NCBI GenBank assembly: GCA_040954595.2
Contig: CM082592.2
Coordinates: 2,046,001-2,110,000, forward strand
From: Balanoglossus misakiensis
Lineage: Eukaryota; Hemichordata
DNA: 64,000 nucleotides
Reading direction: 5' to 3'
Part shown: positions 46,621-58,688 of the stretch, piece after piece
How the letters are laid out: the number at the start of each line of letters is the position of its first letter
Position numbering within the stretch: the stretch's first letter is position 1
Notes under the pieces: model-generated
Told to the model about the DNA's origin: nothing
Database searches by the model: none
The model's input: the letters and a program-made list of their open reading frames with translations, nothing else
Program-made: the position numbers and the translations under genes

Positions 46621-46960
46621 TCACATTAGCCCACGGGCGTCATGGAACAATAAAGTGTATGGATAATGATAAACTTAACATAAACGCGGCGCCCACAACG
46701 AATACACAATAAACATTTCGGTTTTTTGTGTGTGTGTGAACGAGAACTGCAATAAAGCTGGGTCAGTTAACAAATCCACACCGTACGCGTACCTGTCTAT
46801 GCCCTGTTTGTACAGTTGTACGACATCGCATCGCGATCGTGTTGTGCTGTTTTTGTTCGTACGCATGCGTGCGCGCCGGTGACTTCGTTGCTGTGTACGT
46901 GTACGTGAGTACACATATATACAGGGTATGAAACGAATTTTCAGCCCACCGCCATTTGGC
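46621..46960 (-). repeat. GC-rich dispersed repeat, inverted partial copy
   Basis: Reverse complement shows CCATACACTTTATTGTTCCA, TTCTCGTTCACA and the CATGACGCCCGTG end found at 48600-48715 and 48960-49085. Confidence 0.65.
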
Positions 46961-47496
46961 AACTATTAGATTAGATAGAAACCTAATGTCTGGCTTTTCA
47001 ATTTTCAAAAGTCGGTCGAACATTCGAGATATTATCGATCGAAAAGTGTCACTCGTCCTGGGGACGTGCGTTACCGACGTAAAATGGCGTTTGGGCGATG
47101 TCGCAAATTTCTCTCTGAAAGGTGTACATAGGACATACTGTTTCATGAAAAAAAATCATAGCAAATATAACAGTGATGCACATGAACAACGTCCACCATG
47201 ACTGGGAGAAGCTGAGCTGAGCTCACGCATAGTTTCATACACATGATATAAAACCCGGCGATCGAACACGGCACTTCCGGTCACCAGATTCGCAATGGTT
47301 TTGTATACGGATTTGTTGTATTTTTCACGTTTTCCGTTTTTTATTCATGATTAATCCAAGACTTTTCAAGACACATTCTAAGCAAAAATGAAAATTATTG
47401 ACTACACTTCGATGGCACTCTCTGCTCCGTAGAACAAAGTGTCCCCCCTGTCCCCCCTTTTTGGTAACGCACGTCCCCAGACTCCATGTGAGCGAT

Positions 47497-48093
47497 AGTC
47501 TCGGTTACCCAGACTCTCTTACTCTTTCTCTCGTCTCAAGAGGGCGCTGCGGAGAAAGAGAGTCTGGGATCACTGCACGTTAAATTTTCCGCGAACCGGA
47601 AGCGACTTTTAGTAATCGAGCGGTGCACCATGGATCCAATAACAAATCGCAGGGAATAGAGGAATGAATCGTGTTGTTGTTGTTGATGATAAAAACATGT
47701 TTAAAAAATTAATGTGTCATTTCCTGCTACCGTAATCGTGGAAAACACGGCCTAGGTCGCCCAACGTCACTCGTGGAAAACATGACCTAGGTCGGCCAAC
47801 GTCACTACGAGTGACGTTGGGCGACCTAGGCCGTGTTTTCCACAATTACGGTAGCAGGAAATGACACATTAATTTTTTAAACATGTTTTTATCATCAACA
47901 ACAACAACAAGAACAACACGATTCATTCCTCTATTCCCTGCGATTTGTTATTGGATCCATGGTGCACCGCTCGATTACTAAAAGTCGCTTCCGGTTCGCG
48001 GAAAATTTAACGTGCAGTGATCCCAGACTCTCTTTCTCCGCAGCGCCCTCTTGAGACGAGAGAAAGAGTAAGAGAGTCTGGGTAACCGAGACT
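47497..48093. mobile_element. 597-bp near-perfect palindrome (foldback transposon)
   Basis: The arms begin AGTCTCGGTTACCCAGACTC and its inverse. Pairing runs almost to the centre, where shorter inverted GTGACGTTGGGCGACCTAGG / CCTAGGTCGCCCAACGTCAC units lie. It is flanked by an 11-bp duplication ATGTGAGCGAT at 47486-47496 and 48094-48104. The related unoccupied sequence at 35000-35030 shows a single AGCGATTGCAC. No coding capacity. Confidence 0.85.
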
Positions 48094-48409
48094 ATGTGAG
48101 CGATTGCATACCCTTCCTAACATACACTGTATTCTTTACTATCAATCACGTGATCTGGCCATGTGACCAACGGCGTTGTCATTTTCAGATGACGGGCAAG
48201 CAATATTTCGGCATCTAGTAAAAGTTTTTCCGAGTATGTTTTTACTTTAGAACCGCCAAACACGTAACATGTATCAGGTATGGTGCCTCATCAGCCTCGT
48301 TGCATTTCATCTGCACAGTCTTTGTCTGCACCACTTAAGTCCACGTTGCTGAATTTGCCCGTCATCTGGAAATTTGAATGCGCACGTAACTGCCGCCTGA
48401 GCGCGTCTG

Positions 48410-49090
48410 ACGTCATTTGATATCGAAGAATACGAACGCGTCTGTCCTGGCTAGCAACGGAGTGTACGATCGTCTGCCGCGCGTGCTGGGCCGGGCGCGT
48501 GCGCGCGTGCGGTTGTAGATTGCGACATCACTTCCGCGTTCAGCGGCGCTAGTGCGTTCGCTGGCATATTTTGCAAGTTCAGCTGTAGCTAGGCCGTTCG
48601 TGAGTGTAGTTCTCGTTCACATAAAAACAAGGAAATAATTTATTGTGTGTTCGTTTAGGCCTATGCTAAATTATCCATACACTTTATTGTTCCATGACGC
48701 CCGTGCCTTACATACACTGTATACGAGCGCGTCTGTCCTGGCTAGCAACGGAGGCGGACAGAAACTGTCGTCTGCTGGCCCGGGCGCGTGAGCGCGCGCG
48801 GTTGAAGATTGCGCCATCAGCGTTCAGTTATGACTAAAATGACGTCATACACCTGAAGCACTGTGCACTTCCGCGTTCCGCGCTGGTGCGTTCGTTCGCA
48901 TATCATGCGTTTGGTCATTGGAAAGGGGGATATTCTGCTGTTGAAAACGTGACAGAGAAGCCGGTAGGCCGTTCGTGAGTGCAGTTCTCGTTCACACCAA
49001 AAAACAACCCAAAAACGAAATATTTTCCTGTGTGTTCGTTGATTGAGTTTATTATTTATCCCATACACTTCATGACGCCCGTGATTAACC
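48410..49090 (+). repeat. Two tandem copies of the GC-rich dispersed repeat
   Basis: GCGTCTGTCCTGGCTAGCAA starts copies at about 48437 and 48728. Both run through GTAGGCCGTTCGTGAGTG and end CATGACGCCCGTG. The first part is CpG-rich and the last part AT-rich with TTTATTG. It resembles a retroposon or solo-LTR-like unit, but I cannot assign it. Confidence 0.7.
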
Positions 49091-49216
49091 ATAGTGTGAT
49101 TCTTTTTGTCAGATTGTTTGAAGTCTTGAATTTCTGCAGAGCCTGGGTCTAGACCTAAACAGGAGGATGGGTATTTAAAATAAATACTACTAGAAAATAA
49201 ATGAACAGGCAACCAA

Positions 49217-49695
49217 ATGAATGAATGAATGAATGAATGAATGAATGAGTGAGTGAGTGAGTGAGTGAGTGAGTGAGTGAGTGAGTGAGTGAGTGAGTGA
49301 GTGAGTGAGTGAGTGAATGAATGAGTGAATGAATGAATGAATGAATGAATGAATGAATGAATGAATGAATGAATCAATGAATGAATCAATGAATGAATCA
49401 ATGAATGAATCAATGAATGAATCAATGAATGAATGAATGAATGAATGAATGAATGAATGAATGAATGAATGAATGAATGAATGAATGAATGAATGAATGA
49501 ATGAATGAATGAATGAATGAATGAATGAATGAATGAATGAATGAATGAATGAATGAATGAATGAATGAATGAATGAATGAATGAATGAATGAATGAATGA
49601 ATGAATGAATGAATGAATGAATGAATGAATGAATGAATGAATGAATGAATGAATGAATGAATGAATGAATGAATGAATGAACGAACGAACGAACG
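49217..49695. repeat. Tetranucleotide array of about 480 bp, (GAAT)n with GAGT and AATC blocks
   Basis: The order is GAAT, GAGT block (49247-49315), GAAT, a CAATGAAT(GAAT) block (49373-49430), then pure GAAT to about 49680 and short GAAC/GCAC units. Open frames of Ser-Phe-Ile-His type on the minus strand are products of the repeat. Confidence 0.95.
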
Positions 49696-50109
49696 CACGC
49701 ACGCCCGCCAGGAACGCACAATTCTTTCAATTTCAATGAGATCATTCACGTATGGAACCTAACGTTATAGTATAACATTCACATTTCACAGCTGATTAAA
49801 ATCAGCTGAAGGGATTGGCTCCGTCTCTCCATTTACCGTGTTTTCGCTGTTCTCGTTATGTGTGGGAGATGCACCAGCAAATAAGATCTTGTATATAGAC
49901 ACGGAATCACAGCTGATATTCATCAGACCCATATATATATATCTTACTAACAACAATCTCACAGTAGTGAATCCCACTCTCGATATATTCGACTGACCAA
50001 TGAATTGATAATATCAACAAATTCTGATAATCAATATCGTCTTCTCCGTCACCGTCCTGTCATATTAATCAGTAAAAAATAAATACTGGTCACACTAAAA
50101 CACAAACTA

Positions 50110-50187
50110 ATTAAAATCAGATGTAGGGAACGGCGAAGTGGTTAAGAAAACCACGTCGCCGTTCCCTACATCACATTTTAAAATGAT
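50110..50187. mobile_element. Short foldback MITE, copy 1
   Basis: AAAATCAGATGTAGGGAACG is inverted as CGTTCCCTACATCACATTTT with a short loop; the arms are about 33 bp. Confidence 0.75.
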
Positions 50188-50313
50188 TGACTAAAACAAC
50201 ACAATGAACGTTTGAAATTCAATCTAACTGACTGGTGGTGTTTGAACCAAACAACCATTTGTAAAGATTGTACGAAATTTACCGTTGTTAAACACGGAAA
50301 AGCAAGAGAATAC

Positions 50314-50501
50314 CTTCGCACAACACAAGTTTGGAGCCGATGTGTCCGCCACTGTTGCATCCGAATAAATGACAGATTCCAGCTCTGCTGCATTTCTTGT
50401 CACAACTGTAACAAAAAGTGATCCTTGAAAAAGTGTCAATCCATGACATGTAGCTGATGTTTTCTTTCCAGTCGACGTAAATCCTAGAAACTGGGTTCCT
50501 C
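50314..50501 (-). CDS. FN3-like exon of the same multi-module gene
   Basis: Acceptor TTGCAG at 50502, donor GTATTC at 50312. The 62 residues include GTQFLGFTSTGKKTSATCHG, LFVTVVTRNAAELESVIYSD and TVADTSAPN, matching the second half of the module seen at 46.4 kb. Same strand, so it is probably an upstream exon of that gene. Confidence 0.55.
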
Positions 50502-50671
50502 CTGCAAGTAATTTGGGACAGTTCGAAGTCACAAATTGCTACAGACACAAACGTACATATTTATAACACTTAGTTTTTTAATGGCCAGTAAAGTCCAAGC
50601 TTGGCCAATTGACGCAATCAAAATATCTAAATATGACTCATATGTGCGGGGTATTAAAGACCCCCCAAATC

Positions 50672-51092
50672 AGTGGCGAATCTTAATGCCGTTTGACTGA
50701 CAACAGACAACACCAACGATCTTGGCTCTATGAAAATCGGCCCAAACAGGTCCAAGCATAAAGAATTACACCACACAACGACAGTAGTTGGCTTTATAAA
50801 CACACATAACATAAAGTTATCGACGCAAAAGTACACGAGCTTTTGAAACAACGATGATTTTGGGAGAAATCTGGTTTCAGTGCTTTTCAGAAGCGTCCCT
50901 GGGAAACAATAACACCACGCCATTCAAACGGCTGTCAATCGCGTGGAGGTGTAAAGTGTTCAATTATTTTCTATGTACATGAGATCAATTACACAGTCAT
51001 TATGCTCGACGACCACTCCCAAATAAACAACTATACAAACACACGTTAATCCGACCCCCCCCCCCCCGGTACTTTCCGCACCGGGGTTTAAG
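50672..51092. repeat. Dispersed repeat, copy 2
   Basis: Matches 21690-21994 joined to 22307-22413, without the 312-bp insert. Ends near the CCGGTACTTTCCGCACCGGG palindrome. Confidence 0.8.
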
Positions 51093-51241
51093 ATAACGGA
51101 GATACGCGCTGGATTGCCAATCCCCTTGGAGTTTGATAAACTCCCCAGGGACCCCACTTTCAAATGCAAAGCTTGCACCCCTACGACGGAGGCTGTGACC
51201 CCAAGTACATGTCAGCTGGAAAGCCTGCCCTCTGAACTTAA

Positions 51242-52369
51242 GGGACCGTTCAGTTTTTACGGCCGGGGGGGGGCGGGGGCGGCAAGTTTGTGTCATTGGT
51301 TTTCAAAATCAGGCCGACCCCCCTTCACCCAGGACCAAAAAATGATGACCCCCCCCCCCCACGCCGAAAACATTCGCCGTCCTGATCCTATGTACACTGT
51401 ATGCAATAAAGGGAATGAGGCTCCTCACACATCAATTATAAATTTCTTAAAGTATTATTGAAGCATATAATAGTATATCGTTGCAATAAAGAAATATATG
51501 AACAAATGTAAATGACAAGTCAATACGATATGCTAGAATTGGTAAAACAAGAAAAGTGGCGGGGGTGGGAGGGGGTGTCCCCCTCCGACATCAGAAAATG
51601 TTGTAAAATACGGTGCTCAAAGTCGCATTTTAATGAACTCAAAAGCAAATTAACTCAATGTTAGAGAGGACAAATCTTAATTTTGCCACTCCACCCAAAC
51701 TAAGCATCGGGGTGGGGTGGCAAGAAGTCTTCCCTGGTACAGTAGACAAACCAGTGAATAAATGCAATGTGGCGAAGAATGGAGGGGGTGGGTGTGGGAG
51801 GGGGTGTTCCCCTCCCACATAAGAAAATTTTGTAAAATATGTAGCGCAAAGTTGCATTTTAATGAACTCAAAAGCAAATTATCTCAATGTTTGGGAGGAC
51901 CAATTTTACTTTTTGCCACTTCACTCAAAGTTAGAAGATTTGGCGTCATCTTCGTCATGACATCATTTATAAAACTTCTAGTATATAGAAGATGCAGCGC
52001 AAAACTATCAGTTATGCGAAATGGTTTAAAAGATTATTCTCCTTTATGTATTTACTTTGTTATATATTATCATCGGTGGGGTTGGGGTGGCAAGCACTCT
52101 GCCCTGGTACACTAGACAAACCAGCAAAAAATGAAATGTGGTGGAGAATGAGGGGGGTGGGTTAGAAAATTTTGTAAAAATAAAGGGCGCGAAACTGCAA
52201 TTTTGTGGACTCAAATGCAAAAATTCGGTGGCAAAAGTATGTGACCCCCCCCCCCCTAAACGTTTAAAAAAAACCAGATGATCCCCCCCCCCTTTTGGAC
52301 TTCAAAATTTAAGTGACCCCCCCTGGATTTTGCCGCCCCCCCCCCCGGCCGTAAAAACTGAACGGTCCC
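51242..52369. mobile_element. 1128-bp G-rich TIR element
   Basis: Termini GGGACCGTTCAGTTTTTACG followed by a G-run, and the exact inverse at 52333-52369. It is flanked by TAA at 51239-51241 and 52370-52372. The interior has repeated blocks with AAAATTTTGTAAAATA, CTCAAAAGCAAATTA and GTGGGAGGGGGTG, and no transposase. A TAA duplication would fit Harbinger-like elements, but the family member at 59388 has TTG. Confidence 0.8.
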
Positions 52370-52439
52370 TAACATTTGATACTTTTCACCAGCCCTGAAT
52401 GGGTCAAGGGAACCAATTTGCCACATTTGGGAAAAACAA

Positions 52440-53084
52440 ATGCTGGGCCATGTACTCCGGTGTAGACTTTTTTGTGTGTATTCCCTCAATGGGACCGCCG
52501 TGTCCTTGACGCGATTTTTCAATTTTACTCCTGTTCCAGCATCTGTTCTTACAGTGTGTAGATTTATCCAGTTTCTTGCAAGATCAGTATCTTCTACTGG
52601 CACCATTCAGAATTATTTGTACGCAATTCGTAGCTTGCATAGAATCCATGGCTTCACGCCATTGGCCGCTGATCAGTATGTTGTCAAATTACTTTTGAAA
52701 GGTCTTTCCCGTAGCACTTTCCAGCCAGTGATGCAGAAATTACCCATCACCCCCCAGTTGTTGCTAACAGTTTTTCGGGCTTTTAGATATGGCTGTTCCA
52801 TTCGATGTTACTTTGTGGGCATGCCTTTTGATAGGGTTTTTCTCCTTTTTTTCGCAAGTCAAATCTTGTTCCGAAGTCTGCAACCGACTTTGATCCGGCT
52901 AAGCACCTCTGTAGGGGTCATTTCCTCATAGCAGATTCTGGCCTTATAATCGGCGTGACTTGGTCAAAAACCATTCAGTTTCGCGAACGCTGTTTGACTA
53001 TTCCACTTGCCCGAATTCCAGGTTCAGTGTTGTTCCCTTTACAGGCTTACAATCACATGTGTGAGATCATCCCATCACCACCTT
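52440..53084 (+). mobile_element. Tyrosine-recombinase fragment (DIRS/Crypton-like)
   Basis: Frame one has PASVLTVCRFIQFLARSVSS, TIQNYLYAIRSLHRIHG and LKGLSRST, an alpha-helical SAM-like N-terminal domain of tyrosine recombinases. After a frameshift near 52810 it continues FDPAKHLCRGHFLIADSGLI, GVTWSKTIQFRER and IPGSVLFPLQAYNHMCE, as in YR proteins of metazoan DIRS-like or Crypton elements. The catalytic C-terminal part (R..HxxR..Y) is cut off by the dispersed repeat at 53085. Confidence 0.65.
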
Positions 53085-53282
53085 CTACATATACAGACAG
53101 ACAGACACACACACACACATAGCAAGAGATCAATGGGCAAACACTGACTGACCCATAAGCTGCCAATGTAATATGTACTGTACATACACTAAATATAACA
53201 GCTGGCCTCTTTAAAACTTAGCCAGTTATGTAATCATTCAGGAATTTGCTGTGTATATAAACAACTCAATAAAAACGGAACT
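53085..53282. repeat. Dispersed repeat shared with 44055-44280
   Basis: Begins with ATACAGACAGACAGACACAC and ends near AACAACTCAATAAA. It follows the recombinase fragment without a gap. Confidence 0.85.
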
Positions 53283-55615
53283 GATCTGGTAGAAGGCGTT
53301 ATGCGCCGTCCTTTCAACAATTCCCTATATCACGTGACCTACACCTGTTAATCCAATGAGAAGACTGGAGAACCTGTTTATACTGCAGAAGAGAGCTTCG
53401 CGTGTCCTTTTCGAATTGTCCTATAATTTACTGTGTGCTGAATTGTTTACGTTGTTTAATACTTTCTTGCAATTTTAACAATTAACTGTGTGACATCGAG
53501 GTAATACTCCGCAATATCTTTCTGACATGTTAATCTCCCGAAGAAGAATTCACCAATATCATATACGTGCTGTAGAGAAAATGGATTTTGCTATTCCTAA
53601 AGTAAATATATGTACAGGTTAGAGAAGATTTAAATATCGCTCGTCACAAATCTGGAATTCTTTACCCGGTGAATTGGGGTATCCTGCAAATATAACGACG
53701 GTGTAGATAAAATTGAAACAATGTACATGTATAAGAGAAAATGTCCCCTTGTAAAAAATGTTATCTTTATATCGATATTCTTCTTCTGTTGTGTATTTTG
53801 AGATGAAATTAGCCTTTCATACCTAGCAGTGATTATTTTGTTCCTCATTAAAATAAACCATATATGTCAAAAACTAAATAGTAATTATGCATATATCATT
53901 TGGTCGGAATGAATACGTTTCTCATTGCAACGCCATTTCTAAAGGCGAAATTACAATGCCTGCCTTCGAACGCACACGAAGCATTCGGCCAATAGAGGGC
54001 GCCCTGTGCAGCATGGGAAGTTCATTGTTGGCGACGTCTTAGAACGAATAAGAATTAAAATATTTAGCAAAAGTGTCAGTGCCGCATTCCTAACAACCCT
54101 ATCACGAGACACCGCCTTGATTGCCGGGGCCGGGACTTATGAATCCGTGGCACATTTCGGCCAACCAATAAACCTCATTTAGGTAATGTAATGTAATAGA
54201 AAATAATTTTATTTTAACAGTGCATGTCACCTAAAATTCAATATTTCACCCAAAGCAGAAAGCCCATGGTATAGAAATGCTGTTGAAATTTACACAGAGC
54301 CAAATTCAACTTACTTTGAAGTTTTGAGAAAAAGTTAGAAATATATTGAGATGTGCTAATGGAAACTTCCTTTTAAAGACAGACTTTAGGTTTGTAATGT
54401 ACGGATTGTATGCACTTTTGTCCTAAAATCCCCTTACAGCTCAACAGTAAAAATGAAACTTACAAAGTAGCCAGTAAAACCACACAGAAACACAACAAAT
54501 TCACACAGACGATAAAAACATATACATTCAGGGATTAAGATTTCTGATGGCCATTGGCACAAAGTACTTGCTGAAACCCAGCTTACAACACTTGAGACAA
54601 CAATATCTATGACCTGAGGGTAACATTTCAAAGCAGGAGTACGATGGATGGTTTACATCAGCAGTGGGATCCCACTAGATTTTCTCAGTGTTGCATTATC
54701 GACAAGCTCTGTGAGAAACGGCGTGGCTCTCCCAATAATCTTAGATGCTATGTGGTTCGATGCGATTTATTCACAACAATATTGCAGACATTCAACGACA
54801 CAGTACATTATCCGGATTTCAACACGTCGCAACATATGTGATCTTGGTATGCTAAACAACTTCAACAACCAATAACAAACGTCACAAAATGCACCTGGTG
54901 AATGACACAGTTCGATTAGCCAGCCAATCTGATTAAAATCTGATGTAGGGAACGGCGACGTGGTTTTCTTATGCTGTCGCCCCACACAGCATAAGAAGTA
55001 GGCGACAGCAAAGAAAATCGTACCGCGTAAGTAATAAAAAGACGCCGCCGTACCCTACATCTAATTTTAATCAGATTGTCAACCAGCGCATTTGTCACAT
55101 GGTTAGTGAGGTGCAAGGTACCATCATTCGGAACTCAACTTTTGACGGACAAACAACATGGCTGAATTAGTGACGAGAACGACCTATTCATGACACGGAG
55201 CAATTTCTGACAACCAAATGAAAGTGTACGTCATGACTGTGAGGATATGGACTGCATTTGCAAGATTATGGTAGCCTCATTGAAAATAGTTGACATAAAA
55301 CATCGTAATAAAAACCGAGGGTGCCTTTTCTACTGGCTTGAAGTACCCATTGCGAACATCCTCTACTTTAACCCTATCACCCCGAGATCCTCTTTAGTGG
55401 TCCACCCTTACCATAGAAAACAATGGGTTTGGACTGAACAATGGTGGTGAAAGGGTTAAATTACGTCTTCATTTCAGTACGGGGCATACTAGTTACCAGT
55501 AAGGGATTTAGTGCGCAAAAAATGCACCGGTGCAAGAATTTTAATTCGCCAGCTCTTATCATACATCAGAAAAACGACTTGTTTACAATTCACAATTTAA
55601 TTTTCAAGTCTGTGT
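53283..55615. other. Intron or intergenic DNA, no exon recognised
   Basis: AT-rich, with one foldback element listed separately. It may be intron of the FN3-like gene. Confidence 0.4.
54928..55077. mobile_element. Foldback MITE, copy 2 (longer)
   Basis: The ends TCTGATTAAAATCTGATGTA and TACATCTAATTTTAATCAGA, with GGGAACGGCGACGTGG, relate it to 50110-50187. Its middle holds a second inverted pair (CTTATGCTGTCGCC / GGCGACAGC). Two-fold size variation in one family. Confidence 0.7.
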
Positions 55616-55889
55616 TAAAATGCATCGACATAAGACACAATATAGTTGTTAGAGTTGTACAGTCCGGCCTGATTAATGGCTGTGATAACCACGTGATACT
55701 CCTTGGACGGATCAACATCATCCACTATTATCCGAGTTTCCATGGTTTCAAGCCATTTCAGCACGTCATTGCTCGAGTAGGCCGTACCAACTGTCAGTTC
55801 ATAGACAAGGCTTGAGTTGCTGACGAAAGCACCAGTCCAGTTCAAATGCAAGGTGTCATCTGACAACCACGTGACAGAAAGCTCAGGCT
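55616..55889 (-). CDS. FN3-like exon (upstream part of the same gene or a neighbour)
   Basis: After the acceptor GCATAG at 55890: EPELSVTWLSDDTLHLNWTG, VYELTVGTAYSSNDVLKWLE, VDPSKEYHVVITAINQAGLY. This is a clear FN3-type fold pattern (W in strand B, Y-x-V-x-V/I-x-A-x-N-x-A-G in strand F). The donor is uncertain. The minus-strand series 55.9, 50.5, 46.6, 46.3 kb would be one gene with long, repeat-filled introns. Confidence 0.6.
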
Positions 55890-56176
55890 CTATGCATTGC
55901 AAGACACAGGGAAGAAAAGGTGACCATTGTTTCTAGAGGAGCAAACATTCTTGCAAAAACAAAACATCGTGGTTTTATTCTTTATCAAAACTGGAGGTGG
56001 TACCCATCCAGTATTTGGGCTATACTCTCAGTATGTTTGTTTTGGAAATCAACTGTGGTTTCTTGTGTTACTCTGTCCAACGTAAAAAAATAACAGTATC
56101 TGTTTTTACAACACACCTCTTTTGGTACAATCAGAATTGATAGTTGAAAATTCAGGACTTTAATCTCATTTGCCAA

Positions 56177-56591
56177 ATCGGCTTTGTTGAGTTGCGAAAG
56201 ACTGGTCATTTTAATAAATCTCTCCAGAGTAGAATACAAAGTCAAAGTAGAAACATAGGATAAAAATACCAATTATCGCCGCGCCAACAGTTAGAGTCAA
56301 GAAACAAGTACGACGGATTATTTAGGCTATACGTACTTCAAAATATACATGATTTTTCGAGTTAAATCTGTAGATTTCTACTCATAAAATCACATGTATA
56401 ACAATGGCATTAGACTGAAAGATTAAGTCTTGTGCGGGCGCTCCAGCGCACTGCCTTCGACCCTTTACTGAAGACTCTTTGACAGTGTGTCAGAGCGCCC
56501 GCACACGACTGTATCTTTCAGTCTACGATGGCATTGGTACCTGTTATTATTGGTGGTTCCGTTTCAATAGATAAATTGACAAAAACGCATG
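56177..56591. repeat. 415-bp direct duplication, copy 2
   Basis: Second copy of 45697-46111, about 10.5 kb away in the same orientation. Flanks are unrelated to those of copy 1. Confidence 0.9.
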
Positions 56592-57930
56592 GTCGGATTG
56601 AGCGGTACTATTTTGCTGATGTTTTTTTTTGCGAACGAAGGTGTGATGAAGGGACCGATAGTAATAATCCCCCCGGAAGTTGTGTCTGATTGGCAGATGA
56701 AAGGCGATCAAAGTACCACGTTTGCATTACTATATCCCCCATTATACGTTTCTAAGGATAATGAAGAATTGCTTAAAGTAAGTTTTCAACCCCAAACCCA
56801 TACACCCCCACGCTAAAATAGTTCAACCGATATTTCGCTATCCTCTTACTTGTTTGGACAACCTCGGCGCGGATGCGGTATATGACTTGGTATTAGCGTT
56901 GCGTAACAGCTGTATTACAGATTTCAAAAACGCTTGGGCTTTTTCAAATACACAAATACTGTTGATTTTTGAGTTTCCATACAAAGAACTAAATAGTTCT
57001 CAAATGTTCACTCATGCAGATGCCACGGATCAAAGGCAAAGTATACGCCTTTATTATGACAATGTGTATTGGCTAATATAGGCAAACCTTCAATAGTGTG
57101 TCATCAGCTTTTTGCGATGAAAACAAATCGTTCAAAATAAAAGACATTATCTTTGTTTAAGAGCAGCAAACGGCGAAGACGTCCGCATAAACAAAACACA
57201 GCGACCCGGCGTTGTGGCACAGGCGTCGTGCGTGAGATTATTGAAATTGGAAGATTATTTTTTTTCAATACATATTCCCTGACACAAAAAGATTAATAAA
57301 GGTAGTACTACAGTGAATATGACATATGATAGGTTAAATAGCACAGTATGACAGGAGCGGAGCTTCCTCTGTTTTTCCGATTCTAGCCTATAGCTTGTCG
57401 AATTCGTGGATTTTCACATTTTTTGCGAAAGTGTTCAGACTGATTTGTTTTGTATAAGCATACGGTCACGAGCACACTCAGCCACGCCCAAATGGGCATG
57501 GAAGTAGAGATGACGTTGTGTATACATGTCCAATTACTGATATATGCAATACTTGACAACTACTTAAGGATTCTGTTTCAGATAAATTTAGCCAGGATAA
57601 ACATTGTGATTGACTTCACTCCACACACAAACCCGTTTGGTTCAGTTGGTCTGTTTGATCTGTGGATGAATCGCTGGCCAAAACATTCATCATTTTCAAC
57701 GTAAAAGAAACGATTGACAAATATTTATATTAAATAGAGATATCATGATGATAAACATCATATACAAACATGTATCGAATAAATCTGGATGAAGTCCGAC
57801 GTGGCGTGTGGGTCTTTCCGAACAGCTTACACCATTTTGTAGATCACAAATAAAAAAGTTCAGGTGACCAGGAATATTCGAACATTTTAAACAAAATATA
57901 TCATCAAAAGGAATCTATTCCGAATAAGGA
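56592..57930. other. Stretch with unassigned open segments
   Basis: Plus-strand open segments at 56589-56816 and 56854-57081 are hydrophobic at the start and then mixed. I recognise no domain, and no splice sites tie them together. Confidence 0.35.
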
Positions 57931-58504
57931 GGGATTCAACCTAGTGTCGCCTTAACATTTAAAGTGTTAATAATGCAAAATTCTGAGATTAATAAATAAT
58001 ATGTACTGAAGTGGAATTGCATCGGCACATCATCTAAATCATTCACCCAATTCTGTCGTTTCTTGAACTTGACTGTGACCTTGTGCGGGGTCGTCCTCCA
58101 TTGGTTTAATCCTCCAACGGTCCGATCGCTCAGGGCGTCGTGGAGCTGTGATGTCGTAAGACAGCGAAGAGTTGCCAGAAATGGTTGCCAGGGGCGACGG
58201 GATGCAACTGCGACACACACAAGAGCGACCCAGTCTTGTGGCACGGCAGAGCTGAGTCAGTCGCGATCTCATCGCGTGATTTCGGAAGACATACAGGTAC
58301 GGGCTTACGGCGCATGAGCAGAACGCCATCCACGTGGCAAACGTCTCCCACCCATGCAGGCGGGATCAGGAGGGGGTCCGTGGAAAACGATTTTATCATT
58401 ATCAGAACGAAGTACGCCGTCCAGCAAAACGCAAACGTGAAATCAAGGATGATGGCAGTTTTTGCCGCTTTCCACTCGTTCTTCATTTTCCGATAAATGG
58501 TTAA

Positions 58505-58688
58505 AGGTATACGGTCACCTCCAATTTACATATCGCCATATATAGCTGAAATGGCGTATTTGAGTGTTCAAAAGAACGTATGGTGGCGCTCTATTTTTCG
58601 CGTGTGCCACCCACAGAAAATCTGTGATTGGTTAGATCTCAATTACCATGGTAACTATAGCTAAATTTGCATAGGTGACCGTATACCT
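58505..58688. mobile_element. 184-bp MITE with TTAA target duplication (piggyBac-like)
   Basis: AGGTATACGGTCACCT is inverted at the right end (AGGTGACCGTATACCT). TTAA is at 58501-58504 and 58689-58692. It lies in the intron between GPCR TM5 and TM6. Confidence 0.75.

Noticed and set aside
48817-49749. 310-codon minus-strand frame of repeated Ser-Phe-Ile-His residues
   Set aside because: Direct translation of the GAAT tetranucleotide array; any frame without a stop in the unit stays open.
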